Source of the DNA: Sialis fuliginosa
Lineage: Eukaryota; Arthropoda; Insecta; Megaloptera; Sialidae
Assembly: GCA_961205875.1 (NCBI GenBank)
Contig: OY540817.1
Coordinates: 17,705,001 to 17,769,000, forward strand
Direction: 5' to 3'
DNA length: 64,000 nt
Below, piece by piece: positions 26,001 through 41,000 of this stretch (its first letter is position 1; each line of letters opens with the position of its first letter). The translations under genes and the position numbers were made by a program. The notes below the pieces were generated by a model. It searched no databases. It was not told the origin of the DNA and was given only the letters and a program-made list of their open reading frames with translations.

Positions 26001-29000
26001 TACGCGCAAAGATAAAAACATTTGTGATTTTGTCAAATATTGGAAATAAAAATCTTTCAATAAAATCTGAAAAAACGGTTTTTTTAAAATTATTCTCTTA
26101 TATCTAATTTAATATAAAAATATATATGAAATGAAGTGTTAGAATCTACATTTAAATTATTTGTTTAGAATTGGAAAACTGACGAATGAACTAACACCTG
26201 TAATACAAAATGAAAGTTTTGCAAATATGTTAAAGAAAATTCCAAACGGCATGAAAATGTTAACAACAGTAATTGATATTATGGAAGATCCAAATATTGT
26301 TCAGCTAACAGGTAAGATATTATATATAATCCTTTCCGAAGGCAAACAACTTAAAAAATGAAATACAGTGGACTCTCGTTAGTAAGTTTTTTTAGGTCCC
26401 GGGATTCTTTCATAAGACCCCATGTTGAAATATCCTTTCAAAAATTTACTAACGAGATTCCACTGTATTAAAGAATTAGTTATATTTAAATTTTTTACTG
26501 TTTATTTTCTATAGTCAATTTGTATGAATTTAGGAGATTTTGTATTACATTTATTAAATTTATTTCTATAGGTCCTGGTTTACAAATAAAAGACTTGTTT
26601 CGGTCCGAAAAAGGCATAAAAGATGTTCTTCGAGATGATTTGAAACTAAATTATAGACAAATTGATTTATTACTTGAAGCACGCATTAACATAAGTCATG
26701 TAAGTATTAAATACAAATAAAATACAGTTATAAAAAAAATTACATAAATATTATTTATTTTAGTTAATAACATCACTCAAAGGTTTAGATTTTAACGAGT
26801 TAATTTGTAATCCTGAAAAACTCAGGCTGGTTATTGTATCTGACAACGAAAAATTAATTGGGAAACTATCTGATATTCTTTGTAATTATAACAGTAGTCA
26901 TATCACTGATCTGTTACGAAACGTTGTGAAAAATGTTGATTTTACTGGAATATTTCACAAGGTAAAATAATTATATGTATGATATTTTCAGAAAACAATC
27001 CATTTTGTTATTTATGAGTTCTGATATATTTTTTTCACCGATAGATTGGAGATATAATGCAAAAGCTCGGTCACAAAGATGTATTTTCTGGAATAGGTGC
27101 TATGGTCGATTCTATAGTTCGTCTTCAAAGTTTACAAAATATAATTCCTAAGAATATTGATAAATTGTATAGTCTTTTACCAGATATGCTGCCGTTGATA
27201 CGTAGTTTGAATTCATCTAATGTCGATCTAAATATGTAAGTACAATATACAGTAGAAACTCGATACAATGAATTGAATCGGACGAGAGTGTTTGATAAAG
27301 TCAAAATGATAAGTAAAGAAAATTAGCTTTTCTGAACGCGTTTGTTGAAAAATAGTTAGTTTATACCTAGGGTAGGTAGCCTCAATACCGGCCTTAGCAA
27401 ATCTGGCGCCCTGGGCGAGATTTATTTTTCCGCCCTCTCTTCCCTTAAAAAAATCTTAAAAAATCACCGAAAATGTCAATTAAAATTGATAAATTAACAA
27501 ATAAGTTGAATAATTCATATCTCAGCTTGGCGCGATCCTACAGACTCAAACTTTTTTTTTTAAATATAGCTTACATTATTAACTTTAAGACTATCAAATG
27601 CCCTAAGACCGTCGAGACCTCCTTCCTCTATTATGAACAAATTAAAATTGATAAATCAACAAATAAGTTGATTAGTTAGTATCTCAGCTAATACCTTATT
27701 AAAGGTTTTCTGGGTTGCTGAATAAGTATTTGTTAGTTAGCAGCTATCAAATAATCGAGTTTTTTTTACAAATTAACATTGTTTATATTTAGCTATATTT
27801 TTTGCTTAATCGAGTTCCCTTGTAAGTTTTTTGTAATGAATAAAATAATCCTCATTTTATTTCAGTATAAACATCATGCTAGATTCATTTGATCCAATCT
27901 TGAATAAAACAAACAATTGGGGTTCCATAAAACGAGTTTTTAATCACCTTATATCATTCCTAACAATGGTACAAGACAGATTACTTCAAAGGAGCACTAA
28001 AAAGATTAACGTTCAAGATCTATTCAGCGAAATCAAAGACGATATTAGCGTTTTACAAAATTCCGATAACATTTTGTTTACAAAATCATTGAGAAAAACT
28101 AGAAGTGTTGAAAACTCTATCGAAAATATCTGGAAGATCGTCAACAGTTCTTTGATTTTAATGGAGAATGCAATTGGGTCTCAATTTAAAGCTGAGTTAT
28201 TGTAAGTTTAAAATATATACGAGCATATTTAGCTTAACTAAGTAAATTAATTATTTTTTTTAGATTTGTAAACTTTTTGGATGTAATTAAAGATATTTTT
28301 CCATATATTAATAATATGACAAGAAGTGCTAATATTTGGAATGAAGTTATTAGAATTTCGAATAATATTCTAATAATTGAACTTGGTAAGTTAAATAATA
28401 AATAATATACCTATTTTCATCTCATATTGTTTATTTTTCTATATAGAAAATGAAAATATTCTAAACAGAATTTCTCAACAATTCCACGATGAACTTGAAA
28501 TGATTTCTTCTCTCCAAAGCAAAACTCAGAAAAGAATATTTGAAATATTACAAGACGTGGAAAAAGTTAATGTAAGTATAAAAAAACATCTGCCAAGTAA
28601 ATGCACAGTGCTTCCTCGTGCTAAATTCACCAGAGGTAGTTAATTATTACATAATAACATAATTTACATACACGAATTATATTTTTAGATGATTTTAAAT
28701 CACTTGGAAGATCCTTACACCTTCTTTTGTGAAACTGAAAACATAATTTCTATTTTTGGTAACGATATTGAACTGAATGAACTTGAAACTATGTTGTGTA
28801 ATAGAGACTGGAGTGAATTTTTGAAAGAAATAGACATACAAATGGGTTTTAAAGAAATCCGTGAATCGGTAAGTTAAAAGCATTATACCTATTTCTATAC
28901 GTTTCAGTATTAATGGATTCATTAATTTCAGGTAAAAATTATAAGCAATAAGACTTCTATACAATCATCAAATTATAACGAAAAAATATCAATGAGTATT

Positions 29001-32000
29001 CTTTTTGAAAATGCCAACAAACTCTTGACTAAAATCAGTTCTAAAAAATGGTTCAAATCAGAAATTGACAAACCGATTTTAAATAAAGAAGAATGGAATT
29101 TTGTCAGTCAATTGAAATACAAAAAACGATTATTTTTGTGAGTTTTATGTTTGTTTTTTCAAAATTCATTTTTTTAATTCAATATATATATTTACAGGTT
29201 TTCTACAGAATTAGCAACACTTAAACTCTTATATGACAATGCAATCGAAGATAAGGAACTAGTAAATAAAGGAATAATAGTATTTGAGTTACTTTTAGAC
29301 ATAGCTCAAGAAGAAATAACAATATTTTCACCGAATTCCGTTAAATATTCAAATGAAGTATGTAGTCATTGTTACAATATATGTAAATGTTATTAATGAA
29401 ACTTGTATTGTCTTTTTTTAAAGGAAAATGTTCAGCATAGTTCACATTGGAACAAACTGCTTTCAACATCGAATACGTTTTATGAAACAATAAAGAATGA
29501 AGTTCGTAGAAAGGAGTACAAAAATCTAAAGGAATTGGCAGATGAAATTATAAAAGTATTCAGTGGACCTGTAGACGGGACCAAATTTATTTTATCTGGG
29601 TAAGAACAACGAATAGAAAAAAACTGTATATTCCTCGTATTAAGTGTGTTTAAAATGTTTACTCAGTTTAAGGCAGTTTTGCGGTGTGACGATTTAAAAT
29701 TTTCGATTTTTAAAATATATATTTTGAAAGTAAAATTTATTGAGAATATACTGTGAAAATTGTAAACTGAAACTCAAAGTATTCACGAAATTATAGCACA
29801 TAGAAGATAACGGGTTAGTGTAACATTTGTTACTAAAACTTTAAACGCGTTTTTCTCGAAAATACTTTTTATCGGTTGGTGGGAAGCAGAAACAAAATTC
29901 TAATTAATTGATCGGGCTATAATTTTAACACGTTGTTCTACACATCAATAGTTATCGTTCTTCCAAAAATGATTTATTTTTATTAATAATTTCTTATATT
30001 TTTTCTCGATTTTCAACGAAAAAAAAAACACGATTTTTGTAAAAAAAAATTTTACAAGTCCACCATTTTGTTTGTAATACGATAAATACGATTATTGTTT
30101 CAAATCACTACAAGTGGAGATGTGCTTCCCACCAGCCACCCATTTTTTTGACCCCCAAAACATAAAAAAAAATATAATAAAATTTACTTAAAAAATTTTT
30201 TTTGGTATAATTTAAGATGCAAATAAAAAGATTATATTTTATTTTGTTACGAAAAAAAACCCTGAAATAACACAAATCACACCGCAATACTACCTTAATA
30301 AAAAAAAAATTGCAAGACAAAATTCGATATTAAAATAATAAGAAAATTTTATTTGTGTGTTCTGCAGATGCGATTGTTTTTGGAAAATACAATAATTAAT
30401 ATTTATTTTAGGGCGTTGGTTTCATCAAAAATCCTGGAGGTTCTTGATAGTTCAATTCTTGTAAATCTCCAAAATTATAACGATTGGAGTAAATTTCAAC
30501 AAGTTGGTAAATTATGGAATTCTATTTTTTTCTACCTCCATAATATATTTACTAAAATAATGAGTAAGTATTAAATTAATGTTAGTGTTTATTTATTTTA
30601 TCTGAAAAAATACTATGTATTAATTAGGTACAGAGGGGGCAATGATATCTGAAATTTTCTCTGGTACGCCTTTGACGGAAAACATAGCAAAGAACATCTT
30701 GAAAAATCTAGTTGGAATTATGGAAGATTTATCAAATAACCAATTAGAAGTAAGTTAACATTTACTTCGGTTCGTTTATGTAGGTACAGTGAAAGGCATA
30801 AGTCGTCTAGCAGTTTTCATTCAAATTTGCTTATCACAAACCTAATAAATTCCTCCCATTTGATTATTATAATATTTAAATCATTTCTTCATGTACCGAA
30901 CAAAGACAGATATTTTGAAACTTATTTGCTAGATAAAGAAGTACTCTTCGTTTATAGTAGGTACTCATATATATTTGTTAGTGGCGAAGCGTCCATGGAA
31001 GCAGGGGAAGCAGTGCTACCCTTACTTTATGAGTAAATTAATACAAATCTGTGTTTTCAGTTAATAAATAATTTAATTTTAACCAAATGTCAAAAATAGC
31101 ATTTAATATTAATTTACACGTTCAATTATAAAACTATAATACCTCTACGACTTATTTTCTTGTATTTTAGTCGATATTTGTATGATGAGTTGAAGTTCAC
31201 TGCAGGAAATTTCACTAAAAAATTTCGAATTTTTGATTTCGTTAAAAGTATGTTTATTGTATAGAAAATGACGTGAAAAGTTGTTTGTTTCAAACCGCAG
31301 GTCTGTATCTCAAACCGTTTTAGAGATATAGCCTCTCAAAGTTTCAGTTTTTTCAAAATTTTGAAGAAAAATGGCCCTAACTTTTGAACGGGTGGTCGGA
31401 ATTAATTTTAGTTGACGGATTTGAAATCAGCGTGTCAAAATCTATATATTGACATGTATAATACCTTAAAACTCGAAAAAAATTTTTTCGTGAAAAATCG
31501 AAAAAATTCAAAGGGGTATACCTTAAAAAAATGTCGATTTTTGACGAAATTTTTTTTGTTGGATTTTAAAGTATTATACATGTCATTATATAAATTTTGA
31601 CACGCTGATTTCAAATCCGTCAACTAAAATCAATTCCGACCACCCGTTCAAAAGTTATGGCCTTTTTTCTCCAAAAATTTGAAAAAACTGAAACTTTGAG
31701 AGGCTATATCTCGAGAACGGTTTGAGATACAGACCTGCGGTTTGAAACAAACAACTTTTCACGTCAATTTCTATACAATAAACATACTTTTAACGAAATC
31801 AAAAATTCGAAATTTTTTAGTGAAATTTCCTTACTCGTCATACAAATATCGACTAAAATACAAGAAAATAAGACGTAGAATCATTTAGTTACTATATAAA
31901 TATATAAGAATTTATTTTAAAAAGTAAAAGCTTGAACTTAAGATGTTTCATAACTAGTTTTTTTTGTTAATAGGAGGGGGAGGATTGACAAAATATGCTT

Positions 32001-35000
32001 CCCTTATTAAAAACTTCACACCTCGCCACTTATTATGTATAATCTATTGAAAATTGTATAAGTAAATTTTGTGGCAATAAATATTTGATATTTCGAATTT
32101 TAGTATGTTAATATGTTAAATTTGATATAAAATTAATTAATGAAATGTACGTATATTTATGTTTTTATTTAAAATGATATAACTATCAGAGCTCCGCCCT
32201 AGAAAAAAATAACCGATGAAGTTTGTCTTTCTATTTCTGAATCTGTTGTAAGACGACTTCTGAAGGCGATAGTACATATATTTAACTGTGTGTATTTTTA
32301 GGCTGTAAAACTTGAAAAGTTCTTGAACGAATCTTCAGAGGATTGGCCGTGTTCTGAACAAAGTATAGGATCGATGTTTGAGTTAAGAAATTCCAGTGCT
32401 GAGGCTTTGAAACTACTTGAACAATTGATGTGCGAACCTGATACATATATTGAAGAATGGGAAAATAACAAAAATGCATCTTTTATCAATATAGTAAGAA
32501 AATATTAATCAGTAGTGTCATTAAATATTTGGAATGTGCCCCTCTTTCCTTTCTAAATAAAATAATATACGTATTAGACCCAGTGTTAACATGCCCACCC
32601 AACATACTCACGCAACGTAAAAACCACATTGAAATCGGTTCAGTAATTCCCGCGTCTATAAGCCTCATACTTATTGCAACTTATCAATTTTTTAATTTAT
32701 TTATTTTAGTGGAAAAGCAATAACAATAGCGTCAACTGGCGTCAAGGATACAAAGATTTTAGAAACATCGTTAATGGTTTTTTGAAATTGAAAGACTACA
32801 AGGAAGATTTTTTTAAAGATGTGCCCAATTTAAACACCAATAAACTTATATCTTCTTGGTCAGGAAATATCAGTAATATCGATGTTGATGTTGTCAGGTG
32901 AGTTATCAGGCTTTTGTGGTTATTCTTGATTAAAAAATATATCCACAAACCAAGAAATAATTAATACTTATAAAAAATATAAATCTATACATATTTTAAT
33001 TGTATGTTTTTTTTGTAGAGCGATCTTTAAAGTGTTGGATAGAAGACAAGAATATTTGGAAGAAACCTCGGATAGTTTATCTGATAAGTTTTTCGATCTA
33101 GCTTCGTGTCTAGATGATAATGACGGTCCATGTACAGAATTACAGATAGAATCAATTTCATATATCGGGAAAATTATACCAAATATTCTAAGTGAAATGC
33201 TGGCCATTGTAACAAAATATGTAAACGAAATTAAAAGTGAGTAACTATTTAATTTATAAATAAACTAGCTAGACCCGCGCGGCTTCGCTCACGTGGACTA
33301 CGGAATTATTGTTTAGGATTTAAAAAAAAATATAGTTGAATTAAGTACAAACACGATTAGTTATTATTGTATTAAAAACCAAACAACACTTAAATTACCT
33401 ACCTAACAAAAACGAATCAGAATAAACAGTAAAAATAATTTTTGTTCTATTTAAATTTAAAAGTTAATTATTGAAAATAAAATAAACAATTGACAATCAA
33501 AAGAATACCGGCCTGTGATCATTCCCTCTTCCCCGCGGCTACACGGTACGCCCCCTTCTTTCCGCACGCCGCGATAATTCGAGTTGCTTTCTATGGATAT
33601 GAATCTACTTACATTTTATTAATAATTGAACCAAGACCGTAACTAGAGGTTCGGGGGTCCCGAAGCAAGAAGTGACCGAGCCCCCCCCAGAATATTCAAA
33701 AATTATTGAACTTAAAATATATGTAATATATTAATAAATAATAAACAAAAATTCATTTTACCGAGTAACATCAATACATGTTTAAGAAACAAACATTTAT
33801 TAATTTATATGAGAAAAACTTAAATATTAATCAATATAAACTTTTTCCATTAAAATAGTATATTTTACTTTATCTACAATCATTTAATTTAATATTGTAC
33901 ATAAAATTGATATCATATTTAAATAAATTAACAAATAAACGCGTTTTTATTTGGTGACTTCAACGCATGTATAAACAACAAACTTTCATTAATTTATATA
34001 ACAGTAAATATGTTCGTATATGAAAGTAACATAACTTTATCATTTATACAATTACTATAATATGTATTTTAGAGTTCATTAGCGTGACATTAAATATGTA
34101 CAAAAGACATATACCATTTTAACTGTATTTTAATGAACGTATGCCATTTTTATGTATCATTACCTTTTCCATTGAAATATATACGTACCTACCATAGGCG
34201 CTACCAATATATGTTTACAGGGCGGGTGGGGGTCTAATAAAAAAAAATTGAGGGGGTGTGAGGAAAAAAATCGATTTTATTTATTTTATCTTTGATGAAC
34301 ATTTTAAGCTCAAAAAGTAACAGCTTTTTAAAATATATTAGTTCTCAAGAATTCTCTTTAATCGAATGATGCGAGAAAATTAACTAGAAGAAGTTCCCAA
34401 CGATTACTAGAAAAATATTGTATTGTAAAAAGAATTTTATTTTTATTCCCGCTATTTCTAAATTAGAAATATTAGGGCCGTAATTACAGACTCGGGGGCC
34501 CTGGGGCAAGAAGAGACCGAGGGGCCCCCAAAATATGAAAAATTGAAGACCTTTTTTTTATCCTTACTTGGAAATGTACCTACTACTATTTGTAATTTAA
34601 ATTTTTTTTGTTTAGTCGACAATCTAAAGTTTTTTTTTTCTTATTAACTTTATTTTTTATTTTCATGAATAATAAATCAAAATATATGTAACATTTTCAA
34701 CAACCAAATAAAATTAAAAGTTTTACGCTGCCGCGGGGGCCCCGGTGATAGTTACGGTCCTGGAAAAATAACTATGTCGTCTTATTACATTTTGGATGAT
34801 GAATTCACAATGTTTTAAGTTTTTGATATTTTTAATTTTAGGCCATAACCTCGACATCTTTTACAAAATATTAATTTTCTATCATATTCTAGATGGTGCG
34901 GATATATTACGAGTAGCTGGCTTTACTTCAGACACCGGCATTTATATTTTATTCGATAAAATTCCAGATCTCTTAGAAATGCTAGTTCATTCATACCAGT

Positions 35001-38000
35001 TTGAGAAATTCCAGAAACAAGTACGTGATATTACTAGATTGTTTAAAATCAAAAATTACTTTACTGTTTTGTGTTTCAGTCAATAGCTGTGTTAAATGAA
35101 AATAGTCATACGAACTGTTTACGGCTTCTAAATAACCTAACAATACCTGAAGGAAACTCAATTACAAATAGTGATTTAGAAATATTGACAGACTATGCTT
35201 GTCCTACTATATTTAAAATAAGACTTTTTGATGATAATGTAATGTTGCAACTGGCAGGAACTGCTGTAAGTAAAAAAATATCTAATATTATAATGGTTAA
35301 TTAGGTCGACTTTTTTTATGCTACTGTCAGTGGCGCTGGAACCAATTTTTTTTCTGGGGAGCAGTACGAACCTCAAACAAAAATTGTTGTAAACAATTTA
35401 ATTGTCTATTTCCTTATAACTTCTGAACAAAAATATTTTTCACGATGTAAGGAATAGCTTTTGTCCAACACGTTTTTCAAAATTTTCAATAATTTAAGTG
35501 GGGGGGGGGTCGATGGCACCAAACATTGTGCAAAAATTGTTTTGCACTTGTCTTATATCAACTATTATATTATTAGAAACGGTTCTATTAAAAAAATAAA
35601 AATATATTCGGTACTTTTTCAGCAAAAAATATATTACGAGCCAATTAATTCCTTGAACGAAACATACGAGTTGTTAGCAGATAAAATATTCGAATTAAGT
35701 GACACGTTACAGAGTGTTCCTAAAGAAGGTATCAAGATCAAAATTATCGAGGAAGATTGGACTGAAAGATTGGAAAAGAAAATTATCGATTTATCTAAAA
35801 AACAGTAAGTTTAAAACAATTTTTCGACTACAACATTTTAAGATCTGTTCCCAAATATATTTAATAAATACTTATTTTTTACAGTTTTACTCAAAATACA
35901 TCAATAATGAATATAATAAACCATATTTTGCCTAAAAACATGTCATTTAATAACTATCTAGAAATCATTGAAGTGCTAGACAAAGTGCAAGTTCTTCTTA
36001 TAGATAATTTAAGGGAGATGAACAACTCTAACATTGCCAGCACCTCTCTTCATTTTATTGGGTCAGGTTTACAAAAACTGATATTGGAAAATATATTCAC
36101 TCCTGCTTGTAATGGTGAGTTTTTATAGATATCATTTCAGCTGCCCAGAAGCCAGTGTCATTAATATTAATTTTTTTTCTAATATAAGCATCTGTTGGTA
36201 ATTTTGTATAGGTAAATTAAAATTAATTGTAAAATGTTTTATATTAAAAAAAAAATAGGAAGGAATCGAAATATTTCTAGGAAAAAAAAATAGTAATTAG
36301 GCACAGTAAAAATGACCGAAAAAAGTAAAAATTGTAATTTTGATTTTTCAATGATTTTTCCAGATTAGATTTTCATTCATTTTTAGGGTTCCGTAGAAAA
36401 CCCTTATAGTTTCGTTTTGTCCGTCCGTCTGTCTGTCTATATAAATGTTATACCGATTAAGATGAAATTTGGTATACGGGCGAAGACTGATAACCCAAAA
36501 ACAGAAATGATAAGATTTAAAAAAAATTGTTGGACCCCCTTTCCATAGACTGAAAAGTATATTCAAAGAAGTTATTTTAAATCTATTATTATATGTCCAT
36601 TTGATTTGAACCCTTCAGTCACGAATTATTTTCCTTTGAATGTCGTTATTAAAGTGCTCCCCCCCCCTATAATTTCTAAACTATCAATTAAAAAAACTGG
36701 AAAAAATATTTCCATTTCCTAGCAAAAAAAAGTTTACGAAAAATTTTGAAATAAATCTTTTTTTACAAATCGTATAACTTCAGTAATATTTTATAATTTT
36801 AATTTATGTTTTAGACAACAATTCATGTAGTCCTGAATTCTGGAAGGATATATCAAAATTTGATGTTTTTAAAACTGTAAGTTTTTATACATATTAATTT
36901 AATTAAATAAAAGTTATTAATAAATAAAATATTTTTAGGGTAAATTAAGTATTGTTTACAAAAAAAACGAACCATTCCTTATTGAAAGTGCTCTACAACA
37001 CACAATAGAAACATTCTTTTTTTTCTTTGAAAATCGAAATACGAAGTACAAAGAAAGTAAATTTTTACTACCCGATGAAAAAAATTTAAGGTAAGAAATT
37101 TTTTTTAAATTATTTATATTTTGTTTATAAAAAAAATGATTTTATTTTACAGATCGCATGCAAAGGATTTATCAAAACATTTAACAGAGAGTTTTAAATT
37201 AAAGAGAATTTCTAATTCAGTGTTGAAAATTTCAGACACTCTTCTATTGATTTACTCGAATATATTGAAAAAAGCGAGTGTCAAAGGTCAAAAAATGGAA
37301 CTCTTAAATTCATTTCATAATTTCATTGATATAGTATCAATATCTGGTAAAGTAAGTGTATATTTTCAAAGTATAGGGACCTTAAAATTTTTTGTATTGT
37401 ATATCACGAACGAAATTATTTCCTTGCAATCTCTAGGGCTAAAAATTTCAACAATTATAATTATAACCTTAAAAATCCTGGGAAAATAGATAAGATCTAA
37501 GGGGTCATCCATAAATTACGTTACACGTGGGGGGGGGGGGGGTATACAAAGTGAGGAGTGACAAGCTTCGTGTCGTCACATCTAAAAAATTAAAACAATG
37601 AATTTTGTATGAATTCATAGAGAAAAAAATTGAGGAAAAATAATGTTAGTAACTCGAGACCGGTGAAGAAATTTTCAAACGTGCTTGGTAAAATTTCATA
37701 TAATTTTTATTAAAAATATTTTTTTTTATAAAAAAATTAATAGCCAAAGACAATAAAATAATATTTATTTTGTTTTTTTTTTCGTTGATTTTGAGTACGT
37801 ACTTATGGTTTCGAAACGTGTGTAACGTCATAACAAAGCAGGGGGGGGGGGGGGGGGTTACACGAATATAAACAGTCAACATTTTGATTTATATTAATTT
37901 ATTTCGTTTTAGTTGACAAAAGTAATTAACGAAAATAAAAATATTTCTATTGACGAACTACTTTGTGCAAAAGATAAACAAATATTAGATAATGAATATG

Positions 38001-41000
38001 GCGATGTATTAAAAAGCCTTCAGGATAAATATTGTTCTTCAGATAACACTAAATCCTTAAGAAGTGATATTTTTAATACCAAGGTAATATTTAAATTTAA
38101 TTAATATATTTTTTTAATTATTAATAAATATAATATTTTCTTAGGATTCACAAATAACAATTAATGAATTAAATTTGGAAGAACACATTTTTGAATTTTA
38201 CGATTCGTACATAAATTTCCTGAAAACAGTGAATGATGAATTTTATATTAACAACAATGGAAACTACAGTTTTAAAAAATATTCAGTACAAACAGGTCAA
38301 GTGAACACAATGATTACTATTTTTGAAATCATTGTCAGCTTGATGAAGAGACATGATAACAGCAACAGGTAAAAAAATTGAAAAAGCTAAAAAAAACCAC
38401 ACCCCGTTTGTAAATTATTTTTTTGGGGGGAGGGGGGGTATATAACATCGTCAAAAAAATTGATTTAATAGCGGGAGGGGGGCTACAGAAAAGGAAAGAT
38501 ATACCTACCTTTAAATATTAATGCATTTTATATTTAATAATTTAAAGTGATTTTTTTTTAATAATTTTAAAAAATTACAGACAATGCGATTGGTGCGAAA
38601 TATCAACATTAATTTTAAAAGAACTCACTGAACAAATTCTGAATGCACAGTTGTATGAAATTGCAATTTGTAATAAGTTAAATTCGACTGACGAAAATCT
38701 ATTTTCGATTTTGTTGAATGACTTCAAATGGAAAGACATACCGAAGAAGTTTTCGCAAAAACATAATTACCAATATAAAGATTTTATTAATTCGCTTCAG
38801 GACATGATGGGAGCAATGTCTTCTAATGCTTTGATCCATTTACAGGACGATGAGTATTCAGGAAAAATTAAAACTTGTCTTGAAAATTTTTCAAAGTCGC
38901 AACATTTTGTCAATATTAAATCGTAAGTAAAATTTTCTTTAATTTTATTTTTTATTGTGCCAAAATTTTCAAAAAATAGTTAATATCATTTGATTAAAAA
39001 ACTACCCAACTAGAATTTAACGAAGGGGATGCCTAAATTAGGTACGCCCCAATCACTCCTAATGAGGCTCTTATGTCGAAATAAGGGGTATATATAATAA
39101 TAAATTAGATATGTCTTATGAAAACCACATATGTGCCTAAAAGTGGATGTAAGTTAACTCTCACTGTCAGCGTATTTATTGTTTCGTAACATAGGTACAT
39201 ACTTTTTTAGATTTTTCGGATTTATCACAAATGCTCTAAGAGTCATGGGACGGACATCAACTCACATAAATGAAATTATCGAATTCCAAGCGGAAATACC
39301 TCCTTTAATGAATTACTTACAAAACCAAGTTGAACTATTGGTACCTCTTCAAGATATACTCACATCTAAAGAAATGTTATTAAAGGACATGTTAATATTG
39401 GGGTACATGAAAAACGAATTCAATAATATCATATCAGCTGATATAAATATCAACAGGGTGAGAATTTAAAATTATATATATTATTTAACTATTTAACTGT
39501 ATTTTGGGATTTAATTTTAGATGAATTTATTAAAATTAAATGAGTTTAATGAATACTTCACAACAACGGACAAGTTGAAAAAATTAATAAAATTGAAGAC
39601 AGACAGTTATCAAGATTTTATAAAAAATATAAACGATCGTAAAAAACGTGATTTTAGTAACATTTTATTCAACAATATAGATTTTACTTTACTAAATTCA
39701 AAGGTAAGTAAAAGACGATTTATAGAGGAGAAGCGACCAAATAAACCAGGGACACCCAAAGAATTGTTTTATTTACTCGATTCTAGGAGGGAGGGGGGCT
39801 CGTTTACCCCTTTCAGTGGTCACATTTGACCCACAAGTCGATTTTACGGCAATTCTATTAACCGATAATACTTATTTCGAATATTTTTCTACCCTAAAAA
39901 CTATGGAGAGAGTAAATAAGTATTGACCCTTTAAAAATGGGAGAGAAAACTATGTAAATTTTGGGTAAATCTCAAGCTGGGGGGTTAGTTTTATGGTCCT
40001 ACTTAGATCCGGACAGAATGTAACAAGATTTAAAATTTGAGCTTAGCGTGTTTTTTTTTATCATAGTAATTTAAAACCAATTATATGTTTGTTTCTATCC
40101 TTTAAAAATTGAACCCATTAAGCGGCTGATTCTATTAACCAGTGAACACACAACCAGCGCCTACTGTAACATTTTTTGTGATTTTTAGTTACCCACTTGG
40201 CAATATGACAATATTTGGAGTCTAAATTGGTTGTCTGATTTGATGAACAATGCTGACGATCTATTCAAAAGTGGGAACGAAATAATGAAGACAATAAATG
40301 ATATCACAGTATCAGATACGTCATTTGATAACTACAGTATTCTGCAAATGTTCGATATGGTTTTACAATTATTAAAAGATAGTACTTTAAATAAATTATA
40401 TTCTGGGTAATATTTCTTATCTTTTTAATATCGAGCTAGATAATATTTGGCTTCATCGTTTTGAATACAATTAAACTAATGTTTTATACTACATTCAGTA
40501 GCGTACCGTCGAGGGGGGGCAAAGGGAGCATTTTTCATGGGCACCAGTTTATTAAGGGCGGAAAAATTGTGGATTAGGGGCGGCAAATTTGAGGTAGCAA
40601 CAAAAAAAGGTAATTAAAATTACTAGAAAAAAGCGAAAAAAAAATTCAATTTTAATTTTCATATTTAGCATATAGTGCAAGGGGGGGGGGGATTTTCCAT
40701 CTACCATGGGCGGCAGAAACCTACGATACGCCACTGACTATATGCAGCTTAAATTCAGAAGCCAAGAATTATCTATACATTACTGACAAAAGTTTAAAGA
40801 TTGTATGGTTAATAATATTTGTATATTTTATGTTTAGATTCGAAAAAATCATTCACGATCTTCAGCCAGTTATACGTAACTCAGTACTTGCAGATGATTT
40901 TGATATTTTGCTAAGGGGTATCAGATCTATAAATGATTTGAAAAGTCAGAATTTAATCAGTATGAAATGTAAGTACCTACTCAATACAATAATTTTAATT

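Noticed and set aside
28695..28964. 89-residue minus-strand open frame
   Set aside because: It is antisense to exons 11-12 of the ABCA gene, whose plus-strand frame joins correctly to neighbours.
31412..31623. Two 62-codon open frames on opposite strands with nearly the same peptide
   Set aside because: They are the two arms of a palindrome read in each direction; the same sequence at 9.8 kb and 49.5 kb is degraded, so no coding constraint is visible.
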